64,000 nt of DNA from Alistipes indistinctus YIT 12060 (GTDB lineage: Bacteria; Bacteroidota; Bacteroidia; Bacteroidales; Rikenellaceae): NCBI RefSeq assembly GCF_025144995.1, contig NZ_CP102250.1, positions 434,001 to 498,000 on the forward strand. Direction: 5' to 3'. The notes below the pieces were generated by a model, which saw nothing but the letters and a program-made list of their open reading frames with translations, did no database searches and had not been told where the DNA came from. Positions 37,648 to 47,288 of this stretch are shown here, one piece after another. The position numbers and the translations under genes were made by a program. Every line of letters begins with the position of its first letter. Within the stretch, counting starts at the first letter, position 1.

Positions 37648-38730
37648 ATGAACAAGAACCGACGACGTATGGCTCTATATATTATTACAGGAATTATCAT
37701 AATAGCGGGTACAGCCGTGATGCTGTTCCTGCGCCAACCGGGTTTCGGCCGGCTGCCCAGCGGAGAACGCCTGGAGCGAATCAAACAGTCGCCCCACTAC
37801 CACGACGGAGCATTCCGGAATTTGCAACCTACGGAACTGATGACCTCGGAGAAGGGACGTTTGCGGGTCATGTGGGATTTTCTGTTCAACAAACCGGAAG
37901 GCATATATCCGGACAATCCGGTTCCCGCGATAAAAACGGATTTGCGGGAATTGCCCGCCAATTCGGACTGGATGGTCTGGTTCGGACATTCGTCCTACCT
38001 GCTCCAACTCTCCGGAAAACGTATTCTCGTTGATCCGGTATTTTGCACTGCGGCCCCGGTCTCTTTCATCAACAAGCCGTTCAAGGGAACCGACCTCTAC
38101 AAGCCGGAAGATATGCCCGGCATCGACCTACTCATCATCACGCACGACCATTGGGACCATCTGGATTATCAAACTGTAAAACGACTGAAAGGACGTATCG
38201 GCAAAGTAATTTGCCCTTTGGGAGTCGGAGAGCATTTTGAATCGTGGGGGTTCGGGAAAGAGGATATTACCGAACTGGACTGGCAGGAAAATACCATAAC
38301 AAGCGAAGGTCTTACCGTCCATTGCCTGCCCGCCCGCCATTTTTCCGGACGGGGAGTGACGTCCAATCAAACGTTGTGGGCCTCCTTCCTGCTGGAAACG
38401 CTTTCCGGGAATATTTATCTCGGAGGGGACGGCGGTTACGACAAACATTTCCTGAAAATCGGGGAAGACTATCCCCGGATAGACTTGGCAATACTGGAAA
38501 ACGGACAATACAGCGAAAACTGGAAACATATCCACACGATGCCCCAGGAACTGGGAAGCGTCGCCAAGGACTTGAAAGCCAAACGGGTCATTACCGTCCA
38601 CCACTCCAAATACGCGCTTTCCAAACACCCCTGGGACGAGCCGCTAAAAAACGAATCCGAAGCCGCCGCCAGGGATTCTCTGAACCTGATCGTTCCGGTT
38701 ATTGGACAGGTGATCGAGCTGGATTTCTAA
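37648..38730 (+). CDS. MBL-fold metallo-hydrolase, NAPE-PLD/UlaG-like, membrane-anchored
   Basis: The 360-residue protein starts at ATG 37648 with a basic stretch and one hydrophobic helix (residues 9-28), probably an uncleaved anchor. The beta-lactamase-fold metal motifs follow: HDHWDHLD (ITHDHWDH), PARHFSGRG, and GGDGGYDKHF, and a final VHHSKYAL. The first motif, with WFGHSSYLLQL upstream, is typical of the NAPE-PLD/UlaG branch. A phosphodiesterase or lactonase activity is possible; the substrate is unknown. An upstream TTG start is rejected. Confidence 0.88.
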   Translation: MNKNRRRMALYIITGIIIIAGTAVMLFLRQPGFGRLPSGERLERIKQSPHYHDGAFRNLQPTELMTSEKGRLRVMWDFLFNKPEGIYPDNPVPAIKTDLRELPANSDWMVWFGHSSYLLQLSGKRILVDPVFCTAAPVSFINKPFKGTDLYKPEDMPGIDLLIITHDHWDHLDYQTVKRLKGRIGKVICPLGVGEHFESWGFGKEDITELDWQENTITSEGLTVHCLPARHFSGRGVTSNQTLWASFLLETLSGNIYLGGDGGYDKHFLKIGEDYPRIDLAILENGQYSENWKHIHTMPQELGSVAKDLKAKRVITVHHSKYALSKHPWDEPLKNESEAAARDSLNLIVPVIGQVIELDF

Positions 38731-38748
38731 ACGTACATACGAGACGGA

Positions 38749-38786
38749 ATCATAAAAGGAGGGCTTTTAGTCCTCCTTTTATGATT
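38749..38786. terminator. Bidirectional terminator between the MBL-fold and glycosidase genes
   Basis: A perfect 15-bp inverted repeat (38749-38763 with 38772-38786) contains AAAAGGAGG and its complement, so stem and T-rich base read on both strands. Confidence 0.88.
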
Positions 38787-38849
38787 CAACGACCTTCTTT
38801 TCCCGACCTGCAAGCCATGCCTCGAAATCAAATTGAACCGCCCTCTTAT

Positions 38850-40508
38850 TTACCGCTGAAAAACTTCGGGATACTTATTGATAAAATAGACCGGCGTACA
38901 ACTCCATGCGTGACAGTAGCTGTTGATCGGGAAAAAACCGTAAGGCGATTTGAAATCGTCTTCCGGATCGTAAACCTCCCAAAACGTATCGGCCCCTTTG
39001 TGAACCATACCGCCCCAATAGTCGATCAGCGCGGTACGGGCCTGCTCTTCGAGGCCGCACTGAATCAACGCCTCGATAAAATAGTGATAGGCATACGGAG
39101 AGCCGATCCGGCAGGCATCGGGGCTCTCCATGATCGCACTCAGCGCCCGGGCGCCCTCTTTAACCGACAGCGTTCCGGAGAGTACCATCCAAACCTGCGA
39201 GAGATAAGACGCCTGTTTGTCCGGTCCGGAAAGCACCAGCCCCGATTTACGGTCGTAATAAGCATTACGGGCGGCCGATTTCATTCGTGCCGTCAGTTTG
39301 GGCCAGTCGCTCACCTCTTTCTCCGTTCCGAGCATCCGGGCCAGTTCATAACTCCGGTCGACGGCAAAGGTCATCAGGCCCTGAATCGAAGCGTCACGGT
39401 TCAGGTCGCTTTTCCAATCGAAAACCAGCCAACTCGGTTTCAATGCATTGTCGTAAATGCCAGCAGGATCGAGGGCTTCGCGGGCCACTTCCACCTGCCG
39501 TTTGACGACAGGCCACAGATCGCGCCCGGTCGCGGTATCCCCGCTGTACTTTACATAGTCTGCCAGCGCCACACCGTAAAGCAGGCTGTAATCCATACAA
39601 TGGGTTCCCTTACCCTGAATTTTCCATTCGGGCCTCTCGTACACCGTCGCGCTGACCCATCCGGTCGAATCGGCGAGCGACGCCAGCAGGTAGAGGCAAC
39701 GTTTGGTCAGGTCGTGATTCTTGAACGAATAGGAATTGGCAAGCGCTTCGAGATAGAGGTCGCCGATCCAAAGGCGCAAATCCCGTTTCGGCCCGTCTTC
39801 ATAAACGGTCTGCATACATTCGCCCAGCGTGGCAAGCCCGACAGCATTGATGCGACGAATCATTTCGGGCGTACCGGCGGCGAGCTCCATCGGAGTTCCG
39901 GACGCAGACGAAACGGCACGTACACGCATTCCGGTGAAATCGAATTGAAAGCTGCCCGACACACCCAGCAATTCGATTTTGACATAGCGGAAAGCCATGC
40001 GCCGGTCGATCGGCACGGTAATGTGTTCCGGACAAGTCATCACCGTCACGATCTCGTCCTGCAGCCACCCCCGGCTCAATCCTCCGGGATACGGATCGAA
40101 CGGAGTGGTGAGTTCGGCAGGCACCTCGCCGAAAGTGAACCGGAAACGGGTCGGGGCGTCCGACCAACCGTCGGTATGCAGCGAAAAAGAGAAATACCCC
40201 GTGACATGCCGGCCGAAATCGACGATTACCGACGGAGTACCCCGTTTGTAGGTCATGTCATAAAACTGCTGCATATCTCCGGCAGGTTCCATCCGCCACC
40301 CCTGAAAGGCCGACGAATCGCGCACCGGACGGACGAGCCCCACGGGTTCAACGACCGTCTGCTGCAACACGGGTTGAACCTCTTGCGCAATACAGAACCA
40401 CCGGGCACGCTCCGGACCGAATGCGATAGACGTATCTTGTGCCGAAACGGCATACGCCAGCAAAGAGAATAAACAAAAACAGGCGAAAGCACGATAAAGT
40501 CGCGTCAT
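38850..40508 (-). CDS. GH78-like (alpha-L-rhamnosidase family) six-hairpin glycosidase
   Basis: The 552-residue protein has a signal peptide (RLYRAFACFCLFSLLAYAVSA), a beta-rich N-terminal domain (FGRHVTGYFSFSLH...PAELTTPFDPYPGGLSRGWLQDE), and an (alpha/alpha)6 barrel. The catalytic-loop motif is EDGPKRDLRLWIGDL, matching the acidic GH78/GH106-type loop that carries the general acid. It would act in the periplasm or at the surface on rhamnose-containing or related glycans. It is shorter than typical GH78 enzymes, so accessory domains are absent. No SusCD pair is near, so it is not part of an evident PUL. Confidence 0.85.
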   Translation of the reverse strand: MTRLYRAFACFCLFSLLAYAVSAQDTSIAFGPERARWFCIAQEVQPVLQQTVVEPVGLVRPVRDSSAFQGWRMEPAGDMQQFYDMTYKRGTPSVIVDFGRHVTGYFSFSLHTDGWSDAPTRFRFTFGEVPAELTTPFDPYPGGLSRGWLQDEIVTVMTCPEHITVPIDRRMAFRYVKIELLGVSGSFQFDFTGMRVRAVSSASGTPMELAAGTPEMIRRINAVGLATLGECMQTVYEDGPKRDLRLWIGDLYLEALANSYSFKNHDLTKRCLYLLASLADSTGWVSATVYERPEWKIQGKGTHCMDYSLLYGVALADYVKYSGDTATGRDLWPVVKRQVEVAREALDPAGIYDNALKPSWLVFDWKSDLNRDASIQGLMTFAVDRSYELARMLGTEKEVSDWPKLTARMKSAARNAYYDRKSGLVLSGPDKQASYLSQVWMVLSGTLSVKEGARALSAIMESPDACRIGSPYAYHYFIEALIQCGLEEQARTALIDYWGGMVHKGADTFWEVYDPEDDFKSPYGFFPINSYCHAWSCTPVYFINKYPEVFQR

Positions 40509-40599
40509 AACAGTATGGTGTGTTTCGGATTATGCACTAACGAGTATAGCTCCTCGTCCGGACACCGGCAGGAAAACGCGCAAAACGCCTGCACGACGA

Positions 40600-42846
40600 T
40601 TAATAACCGATAGAACGGATGAACTCCAGCGCCTCGGAACTGAGCGGATCGTTACGGTCGAACCAGACATTCTCTTTGACCAGCTGCTCCCGCGCCAGGT
40701 TGATTTTTTGCGTGATCGGAAATTCGGGCCGGGGCAATTTGTCGTACTCATTCCGCTCCGAAGGCCGGAAAATGCGGTTGAAAACCTGCTCTTTCGACGG
40801 GCGGCGCTTACCCTCCCACACAAAACCGGGTAACGTCAACGGCTGGCTATCCGGAATTTTGTCCATCGGATAGATCGAGTAGACCGGCTTGCCCCGCCAA
40901 ACGATTTCGTCGACAGCCTGATCTTTGAAATAAAACGATATGTCGGCGCACTCCACGGTCATGAAACCGGAAATGTAGTTTCCCGTACTATCCTCCTCCA
41001 CCATAAAATAGTAGGTCTGTCCATTCCCGTTTACATCCGTGCGGTAAATGGCCCCATCGCGGAAGAATGACTCGATTACCTTGCCTTTGATCTGGTTGTA
41101 ATGCGACGTATCGACCTCTTGGCTCATAATCGGCTCACCGGTAAAAACGGCACGGTCGATCTTCTGGTTGAGCGTATAGATATCGACCACTTTCGAGGTT
41201 ACCTGATTGTTATCGTTCCATAACACCGGATCGACATACATATGCAGTGTGGAATCGAGCGAAAAACCGGTCATTGAATCGCATACCGCCTGAAAATCGT
41301 CCCGGAAAATCCGAACGTTGTGATAAGCGAACATCTTACGCACGAGCGAATCCTGTTCGCCCCCCACGCTATCAGCCGGAGCGGGCAACAGTGTATCCGC
41401 CTCTTGTTGCGCCAGCTTCGCAAGCGAATCCCGCTGTGCCTGCAGCAATTGAGCATGCGCAAGCGAGTCGGCGCGTGCGGCGGAATCGGCCTCAGCCCCA
41501 ACCCGAGCTCCCTTACGCCGGGACTCTCGCAACAACAGTCTCTCCTGCCGGGCTTTTTCTTTGGCCCGGCGCTGCTCATCCTTGGCTTTTCGCTCCAGTT
41601 CTTTGGCTTCACGCCTCTTTTCAGCGGCAAGCCGTTTCTGCTCTTTTTCCGACAAAACGGGTCCGGCCACCTCTTCCTCCGTCACCGCCTTTTCGGCCGC
41701 TTCAACATCCTCCGGTGACATCGGCGTCTCTGCAGGGGCAACCGGTTGCGGTTCACCTTCCGGAGACTGCGAAGCTGTGCCCGCCGTCGTTTCCCCTCCG
41801 TCGGCAGGTGTAAACTCATCGGATGCTGCCGATTCGAGAGCAGCCAAAGAGTCGCGCCGCAGGGAGTCCCTCAGCAATGAATCCCGGTTATAGGTAAAGA
41901 CAAACATCGAATCGGCCCGCATATACAGCGTATCCCGTTTGCTGCTGTCGCTTTCCTGGAACGAGGCCACGACCGGATCGCGGGTCAGCAGCGCTTTGCG
42001 TTCCTTGCCCCAATACTGGATCAGGTCACCGAAAGCCACTGCCTGCTGTTCGTCGTCGGCCACCTGCACGTTATTCACCAGCAGAGCGTCCTGCACGTTT
42101 TGTTTGTAAAGGATCGTATCTGCCCAAACCTCGCGGGTTTTGGTCAGGATATAGGACTGGTCGGTAAACGTATAGAGATCCGCCTTGCGGTCATAGGAAC
42201 CCTTCAGCGCGGTCAGGAATTCGTCATCCTTGTTCCAGATGTAGGAGCGGGTGTAGAATCGTGCGATCTCACTGTCTAAATTGTAGCTGACCGAATCCGA
42301 TTTAAGCTGGTAATCGGGATTTTTCATCTCCACGTCGTGCACCCCGATCAATTCACGGTTATCGGCATAATAATACCCGTCTCGCGATTCCAGCCGGTTC
42401 TCCTTTTGCAACATGGTCCCGCCGCCGGTATAATGGCCGATATTGTCGAGCGTATTGAACGAAAAGTTATAAGTGTACAGCGTCGCATCCTTGTCCACGA
42501 TCTTGACCAAGGGGGAAAAGACACGGGCCGTATTGAAATTCCCGTTATACTCGGCCCTGTCGCCGTAGATGAAGGTACTGTCCTTGTTGATAATGACATT
42601 GTTGTAACAATCCATCATCCGGTCGTTAAAACGAATCGCGCTGTCGCAGGTAATCACCGCTCCGTTGTGATAGAATACGACATGTCCCACCAGGCTGAGC
42701 GCCGACGAGTCGGCTATTTTCACCGGCCGCATGACATCGGCCGAAAAGTCGACCACTTTGGGAGCCGGTTCGGCTGCCAAAGCGACACCTGCGACGCCGG
42801 TTCCGCAGCACAACGTCCAACAAAGGAGATTCAGGAAACGCTTCAC
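40600..42846 (-). CDS. OstA-like (LptA/LptD-type) envelope protein with a long charged helix
   Basis: The 748-residue protein starts with GTG at 42846 and has a signal peptide (KRFLNLLCWTLCC...GVALA). The N-terminal half (about residues 30-320) has repeating beta strands, such as ALSLVGHVVFYHNGAVITCDSAIRF and KSDSVSYNLDSEIARFYTRS, as in OstA/LptA domains that bind LPS. A highly charged helix-forming stretch (about 380-490, Glu/Lys/Arg/Ala-rich) separates it from a second OstA-like part. It probably helps move or assemble lipooligosaccharide. It is 18 bases after the SurA-like gene. Confidence 0.85.
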   Translation of the reverse strand: MKRFLNLLCWTLCCGTGVAGVALAAEPAPKVVDFSADVMRPVKIADSSALSLVGHVVFYHNGAVITCDSAIRFNDRMMDCYNNVIINKDSTFIYGDRAEYNGNFNTARVFSPLVKIVDKDATLYTYNFSFNTLDNIGHYTGGGTMLQKENRLESRDGYYYADNRELIGVHDVEMKNPDYQLKSDSVSYNLDSEIARFYTRSYIWNKDDEFLTALKGSYDRKADLYTFTDQSYILTKTREVWADTILYKQNVQDALLVNNVQVADDEQQAVAFGDLIQYWGKERKALLTRDPVVASFQESDSSKRDTLYMRADSMFVFTYNRDSLLRDSLRRDSLAALESAASDEFTPADGGETTAGTASQSPEGEPQPVAPAETPMSPEDVEAAEKAVTEEEVAGPVLSEKEQKRLAAEKRREAKELERKAKDEQRRAKEKARQERLLLRESRRKGARVGAEADSAARADSLAHAQLLQAQRDSLAKLAQQEADTLLPAPADSVGGEQDSLVRKMFAYHNVRIFRDDFQAVCDSMTGFSLDSTLHMYVDPVLWNDNNQVTSKVVDIYTLNQKIDRAVFTGEPIMSQEVDTSHYNQIKGKVIESFFRDGAIYRTDVNGNGQTYYFMVEEDSTGNYISGFMTVECADISFYFKDQAVDEIVWRGKPVYSIYPMDKIPDSQPLTLPGFVWEGKRRPSKEQVFNRIFRPSERNEYDKLPRPEFPITQKINLAREQLVKENVWFDRNDPLSSEALEFIRSIGY

Positions 42847-42864
42847 GATCGGAACAGGTTAAAA

Positions 42865-44268
42865 CTATTTGAGCAGATAAGGCCTTTCGAACTGACAGCT
42901 ACGAAATTCGGAATCTACCCGGATAAACATGCCGGCCACTTTGTTTTTGAGCCACGTTTCAAAATCGGCATCCTGCTTCTTCTTCAACGCAATCTCCTCG
43001 ATTTTCAGGAAATCCTCCGAGAGGCTCGCCGTATGCGTGGGAATAATCTCGTCGAGACGTACGATTTTACCGAGGATATTACCCCGCATATCCTGCGACG
43101 CGAATGCATCCGAAATATCGCCAGGTTTCATATCTTTGAGCGCGTTATACACCTCCGGCGTCTGGCTCAGTTCCTCTTTCAGGAATTTGGTCGTAGCCGC
43201 GCGCGCATCGCCCTGATTCATCGCTTCGAGCAGTTCGATATTGGTCGCTACGCCGCCGTTGCGGTTGGAATACTTGTCTTCGGAATATTTCGCCACCGCA
43301 TCGGCAAACGTCAATTTACCGGCCAAAATCTCTTGTTTGAGGCTGTCGAGCGTCGTAAAAGCCGCTTTGATTTCTGAATCGGTGAACTGCGGCTTAAGCA
43401 GGATATGACGGCAGTGATAGAGGTTTCCCACCTGGTCGAGCAGCAGGATCAGGTGGTATCCGAATTCGGTTTCCACCACCTCTGAAATTTGACCCGGTTT
43501 AAGCTTGGCCAATGCGTCGGCAAACGGTTGCACGAAACTCTCCTTGGGCATCGGGTCCATCTCTCCTCCGCGGATGGCCGAGCCCGGATCTTCGGAATAC
43601 ATGCGGGCAAGCACCTCGAACTTCGTTCCGTTCATGATGCGCTCGCGCAGCTCCAGCATACGCTCGCGGGTGCGGAACTTGGCGTCCTCGGTGGACGGCG
43701 GATAGCGCACGATTTGGGAATAAACGTACTGCTCGGGAATAATCGGCAGCGAATCTTTCGGCAGGTGCTTGAAGAAACGCTCTACCTCCCCCGAGGTAAC
43801 TGAAGATTTGCTGCGGATCTCCTGCCGCATGCGACCGGCATAGCGCATCTCTTCATAACGCTCCTGAAGGTCGCTGCGGATATCGAAAATCGGTTTGTGG
43901 TAATACAATTCGACGGCCGCCTGGGACCCTTTCTCCGCAATCTCCTGCGAGAGCGTGTTTTCGACCATAATAGCGATATCGCCCGTATCGATATTGAGCG
44001 AATCTATCTGCGCCTGGTTATAGAGAATTTTCTGCTCGATCAGCGTCTCGAGCGCTTCGCACAACGGATCGCGGTCCGACGTATACCCCTGTTGGCGGCG
44101 CTGCTCGATCAGGCTTTTGCTCGTCTGCACCAGATCCGAATAGAGGATCATCGAATTGCCGACTACAGCGGCGACTTTGTCGGCCATCACCTGAGACTGT
44201 GCGGCAGCGCTGCCTGCAACCAGGCACAACAGGGCCGGAAGGGCGGAAAGCAAAAGTCCGGGTTTCAT
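42865..44268 (-). CDS. SurA-like periplasmic peptidyl-prolyl isomerase/chaperone
   Basis: The protein starts at ATG 44268 with a signal peptide (KPGLLLSALPALLCLVAGSAAA). The SurA N-terminal domain begins with MADKVAAVVGNSMILYSDL. Two parvulin domains follow: VYSQIVRYPPSTEDAKFRTRERML...EDPGSAIRGGEMD and ILLKPQFTDSEIKAAFTTLD...YSNRNGGVATN. The GGE and GGV sites are the parvulin signatures. SurA guides outer-membrane proteins through the periplasm. An upstream ATG at 44340 overlaps the previous gene and is rejected. It lies between two other envelope genes on one transcript. Confidence 0.9.
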   Translation of the reverse strand: MKPGLLLSALPALLCLVAGSAAAQSQVMADKVAAVVGNSMILYSDLVQTSKSLIEQRRQQGYTSDRDPLCEALETLIEQKILYNQAQIDSLNIDTGDIAIMVENTLSQEIAEKGSQAAVELYYHKPIFDIRSDLQERYEEMRYAGRMRQEIRSKSSVTSGEVERFFKHLPKDSLPIIPEQYVYSQIVRYPPSTEDAKFRTRERMLELRERIMNGTKFEVLARMYSEDPGSAIRGGEMDPMPKESFVQPFADALAKLKPGQISEVVETEFGYHLILLLDQVGNLYHCRHILLKPQFTDSEIKAAFTTLDSLKQEILAGKLTFADAVAKYSEDKYSNRNGGVATNIELLEAMNQGDARAATTKFLKEELSQTPEVYNALKDMKPGDISDAFASQDMRGNILGKIVRLDEIIPTHTASLSEDFLKIEEIALKKKQDADFETWLKNKVAGMFIRVDSEFRSCQFERPYLLK

Positions 44269-44278
44269 AGTAAAGCGT

Positions 44279-45139
44279 TTAATTGACATTGACAACGATT
44301 TTTTTCTCGGTAACGGCCTGCCGGTAAAGGCTGTCTTCATGGGCCTTGATAATATCCTGCTTGCGCTGGTTGAAAATCACACGCCGGATCACATCCGATA
44401 CGCTTTCGACAGGGGCATAATCCCCCACCCCGCGATGGTCTGTAACCCGGACGTAATAAGTATAACCTTGATCCTTGAATTCAAATATTTTCCCTTCGTT
44501 GAGCAAGTAACCGTAATCGGTGTTTTTCTTGGTCGGCAACAGCGACAAGAGCACGGGAAATTCCGTCCAGTTATTGACCTCGATCAGTTCGAAGCCGTTT
44601 TTCGTACAAATATCGACAAAATCCTGATAGGCGTCATTCCCTGACGAAAGCATCACCTCCTTGAGTTTCGCGATTTGCCGGTAGCTGTCCGGCACCTTTA
44701 CGACACGCGCTTTGAGTAAGTTCTTGTCCAGAATGAAATCGGGTTTATGCTCGAGATAATAGTCGGCAATCTGTTTATCGGTAAAGAGCGTATCCATCCG
44801 CTTGTCGACATAATACTGATCTACTTTATGGGTCATCAGCGAATTACGGTACTCTTCCACCATGCGGTCGATATCCTCCTGGCTGCTGCGGAACATCTCC
44901 TCGGCCTCCTGTATTTTCAACTGCTTCTTCACCCACTGATCGACATAGGATTTTTGGATTTTGATACTGTCCTCAGCCGTCATGTCCGGTGTGAAAATCG
45001 GGGCGATATCGTGCAGGTAGAGTTTCTCCCCGCCTACTTCGGCCAGTACTTTCTGATTGGCAAACGGATTGGGAAAGCGTTTACACGAGACGAAGCCCGC
45101 GACAACGGCCAGCGAAAATATCAAAAAGAGTCGATTCAT
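44279..45139 (-). CDS. PPIase-like lipoprotein (SurA_N/parvulin family member)
   Basis: The 286-residue protein starts at ATG 45139 (ATG 45148 also possible) and has a lipoprotein signal with lipobox ending FVSC. It shares the SurA N-terminal-like pattern (VLAEVGGEKLYLHDIAPIF...DQWVKKQLKIQEAEE). No clear catalytic parvulin GG motif is seen, so chaperone-like rather than isomerase activity is plausible. It is 11 bases upstream of the SurA-like gene, which fits one operon. The PPIase name rests on family resemblance. Confidence 0.75.
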   Translation of the reverse strand: MNRLFLIFSLAVVAGFVSCKRFPNPFANQKVLAEVGGEKLYLHDIAPIFTPDMTAEDSIKIQKSYVDQWVKKQLKIQEAEEMFRSSQEDIDRMVEEYRNSLMTHKVDQYYVDKRMDTLFTDKQIADYYLEHKPDFILDKNLLKARVVKVPDSYRQIAKLKEVMLSSGNDAYQDFVDICTKNGFELIEVNNWTEFPVLLSLLPTKKNTDYGYLLNEGKIFEFKDQGYTYYVRVTDHRGVGDYAPVESVSDVIRRVIFNQRKQDIIKAHEDSLYRQAVTEKKIVVNVN

Positions 45140-45173
45140 AGGCAACATGCGATTCGCTTTTCGTACTCAACGG

Positions 45174-46085
45174 CTAATCGGGCTGATTAGTATGGGCTTC
45201 GTCCGAAATTTTATCTCCCGAAGCGGTTTCTCCGTCCGGTTGCGACGTTGCAGCTTCCAACCGGGCCCGCTTCTCTTCCCGGCTGATCCGCAAGCCGATC
45301 GACACGAAACCGGCGATGAACAGTACGCAAGCCACCCCGTACACAATATAATAAAGCGTTTCATTTCCCAACTGTTCGCGTGTGGAAAGAATTTTTCCGC
45401 CGCCCAACATCCATGAGAAATAAGAGATGGCATTATTGATACAATGGATCAGAATCACCGGAAGCAACGATCCGGTACGGTAGTAGATATACCCCAACAC
45501 CAATCCCACCATAAATGCGTTGATCACCTGCTGCGGGATGAGGTGTACGATACCGAACACAGCCGCAGCGATCACCGCGCCGCGTAGTGCACCGTACTTC
45601 CGTGTCAGGGCGTCCTGTACGATTCCGCGGAATAGCATCTCTTCCATCACCGGGGCTATCACGATAGCCGTCAGCATCATCCATCCTCCGGTGCCCATCA
45701 GGGCATTGAGCCGGTCCATATACATATCCGGCAGTAACCCCAGCAAAGGCTCGATGACGATCCCGGTAGCCAACACCATGATAACCCCCCAGAGGATGAT
45801 GGTGAAATCTAGTTTTTTGAAACCGAATTTCAACAGGGTCGTTCCTTTCGGTGAACGGATTTTACGTTGGTACAGCCCGAAACCGATCGTCAGCGAGAAC
45901 TGGATCAAATACCCGAGAAAAGTGCCGAACCCCGGCGACACGTTGCCGATCTTCTGTAGGATACCTACGATAATCGATCCCAGTACGGTAGCCACGATAA
46001 ACACCCCCAACAGGGTCAGCAGATCGCCCCACGACGGATACCCCTGCTTGAGCAGCGCCCTACGTAACGCCTTTTCTGTCTGCAT
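45174..46085 (-). CDS. CPBP-family intramembrane metalloprotease
   Basis: The 303-residue protein has about eight hydrophobic helices. The CPBP (Abi/CAAX-like) signature is EEMLFRG, with Glu148 and Glu149 and Arg153, followed by a His in FGIVHLIPQQ and an Asn in HCINNAISYF. Such enzymes are membrane-embedded proteases or lipid-processing enzymes; bacterial roles include bacteriocin immunity. The substrate is unknown. It has a charged, probably disordered C-terminal tail. The gene sits 34 bases upstream of the PPIase-like lipoprotein gene. Confidence 0.9.
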   Translation of the reverse strand: MQTEKALRRALLKQGYPSWGDLLTLLGVFIVATVLGSIIVGILQKIGNVSPGFGTFLGYLIQFSLTIGFGLYQRKIRSPKGTTLLKFGFKKLDFTIILWGVIMVLATGIVIEPLLGLLPDMYMDRLNALMGTGGWMMLTAIVIAPVMEEMLFRGIVQDALTRKYGALRGAVIAAAVFGIVHLIPQQVINAFMVGLVLGYIYYRTGSLLPVILIHCINNAISYFSWMLGGGKILSTREQLGNETLYYIVYGVACVLFIAGFVSIGLRISREEKRARLEAATSQPDGETASGDKISDEAHTNQPD

Positions 46086-46115
46086 TTTTGTATCGGTTTA
46101 GGCTTTTTGCAAGCA

Positions 46116-47123
46116 TTAATACAAATCGTCGCCGAGCGTAGCGACCATAACAGCCTTGATCGTATGCATACGGTTCTCGGCCTCGTCGAATACGATCGAC
46201 GCCTCGGACTGGAATACCTCATCGGTCACCTCCATCTCGGAGATCGCGAATCTCTCGTAAATATCATTGCCCACCACCGTTTCCAGATCATGGAATGCCG
46301 GCAGGCAATGCATGAACTTGCAGTCGGGATTCCCGGTAGCCTTCATCACCGCACGGTTGACCTGATAGGGTTGCAGCAATTTGATCCGTTCACCCCACAC
46401 CTCGTCAGGTTCTCCCATCGACACCCAGACGTCGGTATAAACGAAATCGCAGCCGGCAACGCCTTCCGCAACATCTTCGGTCACCAGAATCTTCGCTCCG
46501 CTCTGCATCGACAACTGGCGGCACTGGTTGACCAGCGCTGCATCCGGAGCGCAAGCCCGGGGCGAAATCGCACGGTAATCCATGCCCATCTTCGCAGCCA
46601 TCACCATCAACGAGTTCGCCACATTGTTATGTGCGTCACCCAGGAAACAAAACTTGACTTCGGATAACGGTTTGGGGCAGTGTTCACGCATGGTCAGCAT
46701 ATCAGCCAACGCCTGCGTCGGATGAAATTCCGTGGTGAGGCCGTTCCAGACCGGAACGCCCGAAAACTCGGCCAACAGCCGTACAATCCGTTGCCCGTAA
46801 CCTCGATACTCGATTCCGTCATACATTCGTCCCAGCACACGGGCGGTATCCTTGACGGACTCTTTTTTGCCCATCTGCGAACCGGTCGGACCTAAGTAGG
46901 TCACCTGTGCGCCCTGATCATGGGCCGCCACCTCGAAAGCGCAACGGGTACGGGTCGAATCCTTCTCGAACAGCAGCACGATATTCTTACCTGTCAGCAG
47001 TTTCTTTTCCTTACCGAGATACTTGTCGGCCTTGAGCCGCGCGGCCAAATCCAGCATGTAGGTAATTTCATCGGCAGAGAAGTCGAGCAGCGTCAACAGG
47101 TTTCTTTTTCTCAAATCAATCAT
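46116..47123 (-). CDS. argF: Ornithine carbamoyltransferase
   Basis: The 335-residue protein has the true OTC motifs: carbamoyl-phosphate loop STRTR at 56-60, HPTQALAD, and ornithine-binding [11 protein letters not shown] near residue 275. It makes citrulline from ornithine and carbamoyl phosphate, or the reverse in the arginine deiminase route. Many Bacteroidetes instead use N-acetyl- or N-succinylornithine carbamoyltransferases, so this gene is notable. Its residues are closest to the enterobacterial ArgF/ArgI type. It is alone, with a -7 box 30 bases upstream. No arginine deiminase or carbamate kinase is in the window. Confidence 0.93.
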   Translation of the reverse strand: MIDLRKRNLLTLLDFSADEITYMLDLAARLKADKYLGKEKKLLTGKNIVLLFEKDSTRTRCAFEVAAHDQGAQVTYLGPTGSQMGKKESVKDTARVLGRMYDGIEYRGYGQRIVRLLAEFSGVPVWNGLTTEFHPTQALADMLTMREHCPKPLSEVKFCFLGDAHNNVANSLMVMAAKMGMDYRAISPRACAPDAALVNQCRQLSMQSGAKILVTEDVAEGVAGCDFVYTDVWVSMGEPDEVWGERIKLLQPYQVNRAVMKATGNPDCKFMHCLPAFHDLETVVGNDIYERFAISEMEVTDEVFQSEASIVFDEAENRMHTIKAVMVATLGDDLY

Positions 47124-47152
47124 GGGGTCGTTGCAATCTGATTAAACTGCAC

Positions 47153-47160
47153 CAAAGATA
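47153..47160 (-). promoter_or_regulatory. Putative argF -7 box
   Basis: On the minus strand this reads TATCTTTG, an exact match to TAnnTTTG, 30 bases before the argF ATG. No ARG box was recognised. Confidence 0.5.
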
Positions 47161-47288
47161 TGGATTTTAATCGAGAAACCAACACGCTCCCGCGGCTTCG
47201 GACACACGGTTGCGGCCGGTTTGGTACGAGCATAACTGTTATCTCGAGAATTTTGATTAATATTGCATGATTATTCAACCGAAAAAGT

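Noticed and set aside
38244-40472. A 742-codon plus-strand open frame across the glycosidase gene
   Set aside because: It is antisense to the GH78-like gene with normal domains, and its translation is Arg/His/Pro-rich with no family resemblance. It is a composition shadow.
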